This document shows positions 17,820-24,591 of a DNA stretch of 64,000 nt, piece after piece. Position 1 is the stretch's first letter. Every line of letters starts with the position of its first letter. Origin of the DNA: Sphingopyxis sp. LC81 (lineage in GTDB: Bacteria; Pseudomonadota; Alphaproteobacteria; Sphingomonadales; Sphingomonadaceae); contig NZ_JNFD01000036.1 of assembly GCF_000756375.1 (NCBI RefSeq), forward strand, positions 54,346 through 118,345. Direction: 5' to 3'. Both the position numbers and the translations under genes were made by a program. The notes beneath the pieces are model-generated. The model was not told where the DNA came from, searched no databases, and was given only the letters and a program-made list of their open reading frames with translations.

Positions 17820-18038
17820 ATGGCGAAAGAAGAACTTCTGGAAATGCGCGGCCAAGTGGTCGAACTGCTGCCCAACGCGATGTTTCGCGTCAAACTGGAA
17901 AATGACCACGAGATTCTGGGTCACACCGCCGGCAAGATGCGCAAGAACCGAATCCGCGTTCTGGTGGGCGACGAAGTGCTCGTCGAACTCACCCCCTATG
18001 ACCTGACCAAGGGTCGGATCACCTATCGCTTCAAGTGA
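17820..18038 (+). CDS. infA: Translation initiation factor IF-1
   Basis: 72-residue single OB-fold (S1-like) protein, full length and highly conserved, from [20 protein letters not shown] to the end at KGRITYRFK. It occupies the ribosomal A site during 30S initiation-complex assembly with IF-2 and IF-3. GAGGA lies 4 nt before the ATG. The leader contains an inverted repeat ATGGGC/GCCCAT (17781-17786 and 17805-17810). The stop overlaps the GTG start of maf, so initiation factor, Maf, RNase-like protein and YacG form one coupled run. Confidence 0.98.
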   Translation: MAKEELLEMRGQVVELLPNAMFRVKLENDHEILGHTAGKMRKNRIRVLVGDEVLVELTPYDLTKGRITYRFK

Positions 18039-18625
18039 GCGGCGCGGCGAACTTTCCCGTGCTGGTGCTTGCTTCGACATCGCCGCGCCGGCGCGAATTG
18101 CTGGCGCGGATCGGCCTTGTGCCGGCGCGCATCGCCGCGCCTGAAATCGACGAGACTCCGCTGAAGGCCGAGCTGCCGCGTGATTATGTCGCGCGGCTTG
18201 CGAAGGGCAAGGCGCTCGCGGTCGAACGCGCGCCGGACGAGGTCGTGCTCGCGGGCGATACCACTGTCGCGGTGGGCCGCCGCATCCTCGAAAAGCCCTC
18301 CGACGAGACCGATCTGCGCCGGATGCTCGGGCTGCTGTCGGGGCGGCGACACCATGTCTATTCGGGGATTTGCGTTGTCGGGACCGACGGCAAGGCGCGT
18401 GTGCGCGTCGTCGATACGGTCGTTGCGTTCAAGGCGCTGAGCGCCGCCGAGATCGACCGCTATGTCGAATCGGGCGAAGGCATGGGCAAGGCCGGCGGCT
18501 ATGCGATCCAGGGCCGCGCCGAAACCTTTGTCCGTTTCCTGTCGGGCAGCCATTCAAACGTCGTCGGCCTGCCATTGTTCGAAACGCGCGCACTGCTGAC
18601 CAGCGCCGGAATCGCGCTTGGCTGA
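18035..18625 (+). CDS. maf: Maf family nucleoside triphosphate pyrophosphatase
   Basis: 196-residue Maf/HAM1-like house-cleaning enzyme hydrolysing non-canonical or specific NTPs to NMP and pyrophosphate. Signatures are the N-terminal [11 protein letters not shown], the EIDET acidic patch, the catalytic-base segment [18 protein letters not shown], and the late [10 protein letters not shown]. The GTG start (18035) overlaps the infA stop by four bases. Whether it is the dTTP/UTP-type (YhdE) or 7-methyl-GTP-type (YceF) enzyme cannot be decided from motifs alone. Confidence 0.94.
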   Translation: MSGAANFPVLVLASTSPRRRELLARIGLVPARIAAPEIDETPLKAELPRDYVARLAKGKALAVERAPDEVVLAGDTTVAVGRRILEKPSDETDLRRMLGLLSGRRHHVYSGICVVGTDGKARVRVVDTVVAFKALSAAEIDRYVESGEGMGKAGGYAIQGRAETFVRFLSGSHSNVVGLPLFETRALLTSAGIALG

Positions 18626-19601
18626 GTGGCTCTACGAAGCCGGAATCGGCGAAGCGCGCGCGGCGCTGGTCGAGGATGGCGCGATCGTCGAAGCCCGGAT
18701 CGAGCGTGACCATGAAGGACCGCCCGTCGGCACCGTGCAACATGCCCGGCTGATCGAGGCTGGGAAAAAGCCGCTGTCCATGCTCGACGGGCCTGGCGAA
18801 CAGCTTGTCTCGCTCGCCAGATTGCCACCGGGCATCCCGATCGGTTCGCAGTTAAAGGTAGAAATCACGCGCGCGGCGCTGATGGAGCGCGGCCGCGACA
18901 AGCTCGGGCGCGTGAAGATCGCCGATCCCGACGCGGCGGTGGGCCCCGGCCCCGACTTGCGCGCACGGATCGCGGCGACGGGGGTGAAGGTCGTCGATCT
19001 CGGGGCACCGGGACCCGACCGGTTGGAAGAAGCGGGCTGGTCGGAGATCGTCGGCCATGTGCAAGCCGGCCATTGGCCGTTCGGCGACGGCGCGCTGTGG
19101 GTCGACGCGACGCCGGCGATGGTGCTGATCGACATCGACGGCGATGATGACCCGCTGGCGCTGGCCAGAGCGGGCGCGACTGCCGCGGTCAGGGTGATCC
19201 GCTGCTGCGACATCACCGGATCGATCGGTATCGATTTTCCGTCGCTGGCAAGCCGGGCCGACCGGCTTGCGATCGATGCGCTGATCGATACGCTTTTGCC
19301 GCAGCCCTTTGAGCGCACCGCAGTCAACGGGTTCGGCCTGATGCAGATCATCCGCCGCCGCGTGCGACCCTCCTTGATCGAACAGATTCGGCTCGATCCC
19401 GTCGCCACCGACGGCGCGTTGCTGCTGCGGCGGGCGGAACGCGCGGTGGGGGCAGGGGTTTTGAAACTGACCGCGCGCCCTGCGGTGATCGATCATATCG
19501 GCCGCCAGCCGCTCTGGATCGAAATGCTGCAAAGACGTACAGGCCGGCCGGTCGAACTGATCGCCGACGCCCAGATCAAAGGAATGGGCCATGCCCAATA
19601 A
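18618..19601 (+). CDS. Small RNase E/G-like ribonuclease
   Basis: 327-residue protein resembling a shortened RNase G. The catalytic acidic residues of RNase E/G can be recognised: Asp172/Asp174 in VLIDIDGDDD and Asp206 in IGIDFPSL. The embedded S1 region (about residues 35-85) is degenerate and no CPxCxG zinc-link is present. The start is a TTG overlapping the maf stop by eight bases; no ATG or GTG in this frame gives the conserved WLYEAGIGEARAALVEDG N terminus. Its stop overlaps yacG, whose product is a small zinc protein. Likely role is endonucleolytic RNA processing, but activity is not certain because the S1 and zinc-link parts are reduced. Confidence 0.8.
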   Translation: MAEWLYEAGIGEARAALVEDGAIVEARIERDHEGPPVGTVQHARLIEAGKKPLSMLDGPGEQLVSLARLPPGIPIGSQLKVEITRAALMERGRDKLGRVKIADPDAAVGPGPDLRARIAATGVKVVDLGAPGPDRLEEAGWSEIVGHVQAGHWPFGDGALWVDATPAMVLIDIDGDDDPLALARAGATAAVRVIRCCDITGSIGIDFPSLASRADRLAIDALIDTLLPQPFERTAVNGFGLMQIIRRRVRPSLIEQIRLDPVATDGALLLRRAERAVGAGVLKLTARPAVIDHIGRQPLWIEMLQRRTGRPVELIADAQIKGMGHAQ

Positions 19602-19785
19602 GACATCCGCCAAATCGCAATCCTGCCCGCTGTGCGGCAAGCCGCGCGAGCCCGAATATAAGCCCTTTTGCAGCCGCGGCTGCCGCGATCGCGACTTGCT
19701 CACCTGGTTCGGCGAAGGCTATCGCGTGCCCGTCGACCAGGCGCCCGACGGCACTGCCGAGGACGATCGTTTCGACGAAGGCTGA
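19591..19785 (+). CDS. yacG: DNA gyrase inhibitor YacG, zinc-binding
   Basis: 64-residue zinc-ribbon protein. The four-cysteine site reads CPLC near the start and CSRGC about 20 residues on, in the family pattern CPxCGK ... PFCSxRCRxxDL, here followed by LTWFGEGYRVP. In E. coli the protein binds GyrB and inhibits DNA gyrase. It overlaps the RNase-like gene by 11 bases and ends an infA-led unit. Confidence 0.93.
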   Translation: MPNKTSAKSQSCPLCGKPREPEYKPFCSRGCRDRDLLTWFGEGYRVPVDQAPDGTAEDDRFDEG

Positions 19786-19812
19786 CCTCGAAATAGAGCG
19801 TCACAAAGCCTC

Positions 19813-19841
19813 TGGACAGGATGCAAAGCCCTGCCTATAGC
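19813..19841 (+). promoter_or_regulatory. Candidate promoter for tRNA-Phe
   Basis: A -35 like TGGACA (19813-19818), a 17-nt spacer and a -10 like TATAGC (19836-19841) place transcription start about 33-35 nt ahead of the tRNA. Five of six and four of six consensus bases match. Confidence 0.5.
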
Positions 19842-19880
19842 CGCCGCTCGCCAGCGCGACCGACCGGTCGTAGCGGCCGT

Positions 19881-19956
19881 GCCCGGGTAGCTCAGTTGGT
19901 AGAGCATGCGATTGAAAATCGCAGTGTCGGCGGTTCGACCCCGTCCCCGGGCACCA
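19881..19956 (+). tRNA. tRNA-Phe (GAA)
   Basis: 76-nt cloverleaf. The acceptor stem GCCCGGG pairs with CCCGGGC, the D-arm contains AGCTCAGTTGGTAGAGC, the anticodon stem TGCGA/TCGCA encloses TTGAAAA with anticodon GAA at 19914-19916, and the T-loop is GGTTCGACCC. The 3' CCA is encoded. Confidence 0.97.
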
Positions 19957-20034
19957 CTTTCCTCCTCTTCGACTTGCCACGCTCTGCACGCGGATCGCTA
20001 TCGCCCGCAAGCACCCGGATTTCGCCGGCAAGAA

Positions 20035-20051
20035 GCGTCCTGAAAGGACGC
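20035..20051 (+). other. Perfect hairpin downstream of tRNA-Phe
   Basis: GCGTCCT (20035-20041), GAA loop, AGGACGC (20045-20051): seven base pairs. No uridine run follows directly, so it may end or process the tRNA transcript, or sit in the leader of the next gene. I see no gene in 19957-20107. Confidence 0.4.
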
Positions 20052-20107
20052 AAATGCGTGGATTTTCGCCTCTACCAATGGGCTGATGTGCGTGTTACTG
20101 CCGCGTG

Positions 20108-21040
20108 ATGAACAGGATCGTGAACAAACTCAACCGGTTGTGGAAGGAGCGCGCGCACCGCGCGGCGGCCAATGCGGTGCTCGATACGCCGCCGATCGTG
20201 CCGGCCGATGACGGACTGATCCTGTTTTCCATGATCGGCACGCGGGTGCTGCTCCCCTATCTGGTCGCGGTCAAATCGCTGCACGCGCAGCTTCGCAAAG
20301 GGCGCATCGTCATCCTCGACGACGGTACGCTCACCGACGCCGACCGGCAGATATTGGCGGCGCACCTTGGAAATCCGCACATCGTGTCGATCGCGGATAT
20401 CGATACCGCGCCCTGTCCGCGCGGCCAGGTCTGGGAACGCCTCCTCGCGCTTCTGGACATGCGGGCAGGCGATTATGTGATCCAGCTCGATTCGGACACG
20501 GTAACGCTGGGCGACGTGCCGGAGATCGCGGCCGCGATCGTGCAAAATCGCAGCTTCACATTGCGCGGCGATCCCGATTCCGAGTTGTTGTCCTTCGCTG
20601 AGATGGCGGCAAAGTCCGATGACGACGAGTTTCTCCACAATCCCGAGGCGCATGTGCAGGGTGCGATCGAATGTGGTCTCGACCGGGTTTCGCTGCCTGC
20701 GCTCACAAACCCGCTCTACGTGCGCGGATGTGCGGGTTTTGCCGGTTTCGCGCGTGGCGGCGACGGCCGCGCGCTTGCCGAGGCGTTTTCACGTGAAGCC
20801 GAACGATTGCTCGGGGCCGAGCGCTGGACGCGATGGGGCAGCGAACAGGTGACGTCGAACATCGTCATCGCCAACGAACCCGATCCGTTGCTGCTGCCTT
20901 ACGATCATTATCTCAACTTCTGGGACGAAGGCGTGCCGGCCGACGCACGGTTCGTCCATTTTATCGGCAGCTATCGCTTTAGCGGCAATGCCTATATCGA
21001 CGCGACGCGTACGGCGATCGCGGCGCTGGGTCGCGCCTAG
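20108..21040 (+). CDS. Glycosyltransferase-like protein of unknown specificity
   Basis: 310-residue soluble protein. I do not recognise a named family with certainty. The pattern fits a GT-A fold: an N-terminal beta strand region (LILFSMIGTRVLLPYLVAVK), then LRKGRIVILDDGTL, and a central LDSDT preceded by AGDYVIQ, resembling the metal-binding DxD of nucleotide-sugar transferases. Later motifs are RGCAGFAGFARGG and RFVHFIGSYRFSGNAY. A GTG at 20105 is immediately upstream; ATG 20108 is preferred. The stop codon overlaps that of the convergent flippase gene by three bases, so the two genes share their ends. Probable role in a surface glycan. Confidence 0.6.
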   Translation: MNRIVNKLNRLWKERAHRAAANAVLDTPPIVPADDGLILFSMIGTRVLLPYLVAVKSLHAQLRKGRIVILDDGTLTDADRQILAAHLGNPHIVSIADIDTAPCPRGQVWERLLALLDMRAGDYVIQLDSDTVTLGDVPEIAAAIVQNRSFTLRGDPDSELLSFAEMAAKSDDDEFLHNPEAHVQGAIECGLDRVSLPALTNPLYVRGCAGFAGFARGGDGRALAEAFSREAERLLGAERWTRWGSEQVTSNIVIANEPDPLLLPYDHYLNFWDEGVPADARFVHFIGSYRFSGNAYIDATRTAIAALGRA

Positions 21041-22557
21041 ACGGCGACAACGGGATCGGCCGGCATGCGTCGTCCGCGCACCAGTTCGATCAGATCCCGC
21101 ACCGTCTCGCGCGCGAACAACGCCAGCCACAGGCAATAGATCGGTCCCCCGGTTGCGATGAGCACCGCCAGCCGCATGGGCTGGGGCAGTGCGGGCAGCA
21201 TGCGATCGACCAGCGTCACCACCGCCGCCATGGCGGTGCCGGCGAGAACCGGCGGTGCGACCGCGCGCAACAGCTCGCCCGCCCGGATGCCGATCACGGG
21301 CAAGCTCCGTACGGCGGCAAAGGCGAGCAGCAACGGATAGGCGATCAGCCAGGCCCATGCGATGCCGATGATTCCCCACTGCGCGCCGGCCAGAAATACG
21401 ACCGGCATCAGCAGCGCCCCTGCCGCGGCATTGCCCGACGCGATACCCGGGCGGCCGAGCGCGTCGGTTGCGGGCCGAAGCAGGGTGAACAAGGTCCAGA
21501 AGGGCATGGCGAGCGCCAACGGCAGCAGCAGTGGCACGATCTCGCGCCATTTTTCGCCGAGCAGCGTGAGTACGAGCGGTTCCGCCACGGCGGCGAGGCC
21601 AAAGAAGAACGGCATCGCCGCGACCATGATCGCGCGCGTCGAGCGCGTAAAGCCCGCGGCTAGCGCGGGCCGGTCGTTCTGCATTCGCGAATAGGCGGCA
21701 AAGGCCACCTCGTTGAGCGGCGGCACGACCTTGTTGTTGAAGATCTGTGTCAGCAGCAGCGCGGTCGTATAGATGCCGACCAAGTGTGCCTCGAACCAGC
21801 GGCCGGCGACCAATATGTCCGCCTGGCTCTGGACGAAGCCGAAAAACTGCGCGACCGCGATCAGCCCGCCATAGCGCGCGATCGAACCCGCGCCGCGGAA
21901 GTCAAAGCTGGGCCACATCCAGCTGCGCGCCGCGATCGTCAGGCCCAAGGCCCGCGTCGCGAACATGGCAATCGGTGCCCAGACCAGCGCCCACACGCCC
22001 CAGCCGGCCAGCGCGCCGCCGAGCGCCACGCCCGCGCCGATGAGCGCGGAGACGAGGTTGACCTGCGCCTGACGCTGGAATTCCAGCGAGCGTGCGAGCT
22101 GCGCATAGGCGAGTGCCGAGAAGGGAATAGTGAGATAGATCAGCGCCTGCACCCGCAGCAGATCGGCGACCATCGGCTGGCGATAATAGGCGGCCGCCAA
22201 GGGGGCGCAGGCAATCTGGGCCACCGCGAGCGCGCCGTTGAGCAGCAGCAGCAGCCCGAAAATCTGCCTCAGTTCGTGCGCGGCGACCTCGTCGCGCTGG
22301 ATTACGGCACTGGCGAGACCATAGCCGTTGAGCAGGTTGAACAGCATCAACATCACTTGAGTGAGCGCGAACAGGCCATAATCTTCGGGCGTCAGGATGC
22401 GGATGACGAGGAAGGTGGAGGCCCAGGCGACGATCTGCCCCGCAATCTGCGACCCCGAACGCCAGATCACCGCGCGGCGGATCCGCTGACCGAAGTCGGG
22501 TTCGGTTGCGATATCCGGGCCGAGTGCTGTTTCGGGGGGGCTGGAGGGACCTGACAT
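21037..22557 (-). CDS. Wzx-type oligosaccharide flippase / lipopolysaccharide biosynthesis protein
   Basis: 506-residue polytopic protein with about 12-14 hydrophobic segments, of the MOP-exporter polysaccharide-transport family. The N-terminal cytoplasmic piece is followed by FGQRIRRAVIWRSGSQIAGQ and TFLVIRILTPEDYGLFAL, the standard start of WzxC-like flippases. It should move an undecaprenyl-linked glycan unit across the inner membrane. I chose the ATG at 22557 (MSGPSSPPE); an upstream in-frame start at 22593 would add 12 residues. It is encoded opposite to the XrtA run and may serve either that polymer or another glycan. The neighbour on the same strand, 48 bp upstream, is a sulfatase-family transferase. 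Confidence 0.88.
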   Translation of the reverse strand: MSGPSSPPETALGPDIATEPDFGQRIRRAVIWRSGSQIAGQIVAWASTFLVIRILTPEDYGLFALTQVMLMLFNLLNGYGLASAVIQRDEVAAHELRQIFGLLLLLNGALAVAQIACAPLAAAYYRQPMVADLLRVQALIYLTIPFSALAYAQLARSLEFQRQAQVNLVSALIGAGVALGGALAGWGVWALVWAPIAMFATRALGLTIAARSWMWPSFDFRGAGSIARYGGLIAVAQFFGFVQSQADILVAGRWFEAHLVGIYTTALLLTQIFNNKVVPPLNEVAFAAYSRMQNDRPALAAGFTRSTRAIMVAAMPFFFGLAAVAEPLVLTLLGEKWREIVPLLLPLALAMPFWTLFTLLRPATDALGRPGIASGNAAAGALLMPVVFLAGAQWGIIGIAWAWLIAYPLLLAFAAVRSLPVIGIRAGELLRAVAPPVLAGTAMAAVVTLVDRMLPALPQPMRLAVLIATGGPIYCLWLALFARETVRDLIELVRGRRMPADPVVAV

Positions 22558-22605
22558 GGCGGCGAGCCTAGCAACTATTCGTTGGCAAAGCATTGCACGC
22601 GCGTG

Positions 22606-24327
22606 TCATCGCGGTGCGGCGCCGTTTTGGCGCACGGCATAATCGCCAACCGGCGGCCGGGCCACCGATGCGCGCTCCACCTTGACCCATATCGGCTTGC
22701 GCCCCAGCCGTGCGTTGAAGAGGCTGTTGAACGTCGCCGGATCGGGGGCGGGGGAGTCGAGCGCGTCGCCATATTCGCGGCGCACCGCCGCGCGATCATA
22801 GCCCATCGCATTCAGCAGCGTCGGAAAGATGCGATAATGGCTTGAGGCATCGAAATGACGCTTCGCGGCGGCGTCCCAGCGGCCGGGCGCGCCGATGATG
22901 GCGAGGGGCACCGCGCCCTCCTCGCCGGCGGGCGACGGGCTGCAATGAGTTGTCGTTCCCGAATCGCCGCGCTCGTGCAGATTCTGTCCGTGATCGGACG
23001 TATAGATGATCAGCGCGCCGTCGAGCCGGGTGTCGGCGAACAATCGGTCGAAGAAGCCGCCCACCGTCCATGCGACCGTGTTGCGATAGGCGTTGCGATA
23101 GAGGCGCCAGCTTTCGGCACCGCTGTACAGATTTTCGGGAAGCTGGGTTTCGGTCACGACCTGGGATTCGTCGCGCGGCAGTGCGGGGCTGAAGATATGG
23201 CCGCTGTCGGGATATTTGTCGGCGACAGGGAAATGCGCGCCCATCTTGTTGACGAGGATGAATTCGCGCCGGTCGTTGCCCAGCGCCGCGATCAGTGCAT
23301 CCGCCGCCGCCATGTCGCGGTCGACGACGGGTATATCGTCAAACTGGACGATATGATCGATGTGCCGCCGCTCGGTATCGTCCATGCCGTTCTGATAGGC
23401 GCCGCCGGTTCGCTGCGCGTCGATGTAGATCGTCGCGAAGCCGGCGTGCTTCGCATAAGCGAAGATCGACGGCATCGTGGCATTGATCCGGTGATAGGCG
23501 TCGCGTGTCCCGCCGTAGCGAAGCGTCAGATTGCTTCCGAAACTGCAATTGGCGATCGACGCGGCGAGCCCGAAATTGCTGACGGCGATGCCGGGCGGCG
23601 GCGATGTCAGCCCGGATCGCACGCCCGCGGTATCGTTGATGTCGAGGTATCGGCCGGCGATGCTTTCGTCGACGATCAGGATGATGTCGCCCTGTTTCGG
23701 CTCCGGGCGATGCGCGATGGTCACCGGTTGGCGCGTCGTCGACGACTGCGTTGCGGCTTCGAATGCCGCGAGCGCCGAATAGGCGGTTCCGACCCAGGCG
23801 TTCGGCAGCCCGCGGCCACCTTCGCCCCCGCGCACGAACAGCAGGATGGTTAGCATCGTGAGCCCCGCCAGCGGCGCGAGCGCCGCAGCGAAGTTGGGCA
23901 GGGGGCGCCGGGCGCCGGGTTTCAGCCCGACGCCGACAAAGAGGAAGAATGCACCGGCGGCGGCCCATGCGATCGACGCGCCATATTGCGCGACGGCATC
24001 GTCGGCGAAGCCTGCCGAATGGACCATGGTGACGAAGGCGTCGTAGCTCATGGCATCGGCCGTGGCATCCTGAAAGCTGCCGACGAAGATTGTGGCGAGC
24101 GCAAACACCACGGCCCAGCCCCAGCGCAGCAATGGCCGGCGGATGAAGGCCGCGCCCCACAGGCAAGCGATCAGGCCGCCGTAGAGGCCGGCGTAGAGCA
24201 GGAGGGGCGGGGACAGTCCCAGCATGGCGATCCGCGCGGCGATGCCGGGAAGCTCAAAGGCCAGGCCGAATGCCAGCAGCAGTGTTTTGATCAGCGTGTT
24301 CGGGCTCGGCCGGGTCTGTGCCCGCAT
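22606..24327 (-). CDS. Membrane sulfatase-family protein (phosphoethanolamine/phosphoglycerol-transferase-like)
   Basis: 573-residue protein. About five hydrophobic segments occupy the first 170 residues, then an alkaline-phosphatase-fold sulfatase domain faces the periplasm. The metal-site motifs are ILIVDESIAG (candidate nucleophile Ser222) and YTSDHGQNLHE with a following HCSPSPAGEEG. In EptA/LtaS-type transferases the nucleophile is a threonine, so serine here is unusual. Chosen start ATG 24327 has AAGGA 6 nt ahead; a GTG at 24396 would add 23 residues with poor conservation. Likely transfers a phospho-head group to a surface glycan or lipid A; the acceptor is unknown. Confidence 0.78.
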   Translation of the reverse strand: MRAQTRPSPNTLIKTLLLAFGLAFELPGIAARIAMLGLSPPLLLYAGLYGGLIACLWGAAFIRRPLLRWGWAVVFALATIFVGSFQDATADAMSYDAFVTMVHSAGFADDAVAQYGASIAWAAAGAFFLFVGVGLKPGARRPLPNFAAALAPLAGLTMLTILLFVRGGEGGRGLPNAWVGTAYSALAAFEAATQSSTTRQPVTIAHRPEPKQGDIILIVDESIAGRYLDINDTAGVRSGLTSPPPGIAVSNFGLAASIANCSFGSNLTLRYGGTRDAYHRINATMPSIFAYAKHAGFATIYIDAQRTGGAYQNGMDDTERRHIDHIVQFDDIPVVDRDMAAADALIAALGNDRREFILVNKMGAHFPVADKYPDSGHIFSPALPRDESQVVTETQLPENLYSGAESWRLYRNAYRNTVAWTVGGFFDRLFADTRLDGALIIYTSDHGQNLHERGDSGTTTHCSPSPAGEEGAVPLAIIGAPGRWDAAAKRHFDASSHYRIFPTLLNAMGYDRAAVRREYGDALDSPAPDPATFNSLFNARLGRKPIWVKVERASVARPPVGDYAVRQNGAAPR

Positions 24328-24591
24328 CGCTTGTCCTTCGTCTTCCGGGGCTGAGCTATTTGGCAGATTGCCTAATACACGTTTCGCATTTGACACATAA
24401 CTGTAACCAACTCGGACGTTCGCCGTAACGTAAACTGTTGCTTTTTAGTCACGAATTCACGGAAAATCGGCCGTTTCGCGCGTGCGCGCGTTGACGCTGC
24501 CGGGGCGGGCGTTAGACCGGGTGTTTACCACCGGGCATCTCCCGATAAGCCTTTGGCTGCGCTTCGGTGGGTTTGGAGAGAGAGACTGACC

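Noticed and set aside
24328..24591. A -35-like TTGACG (24491-24496) between the sulfatase-fold and receptor genes
   Set aside because: The best -10 (near 24513) matches poorly, so I do not call a promoter.
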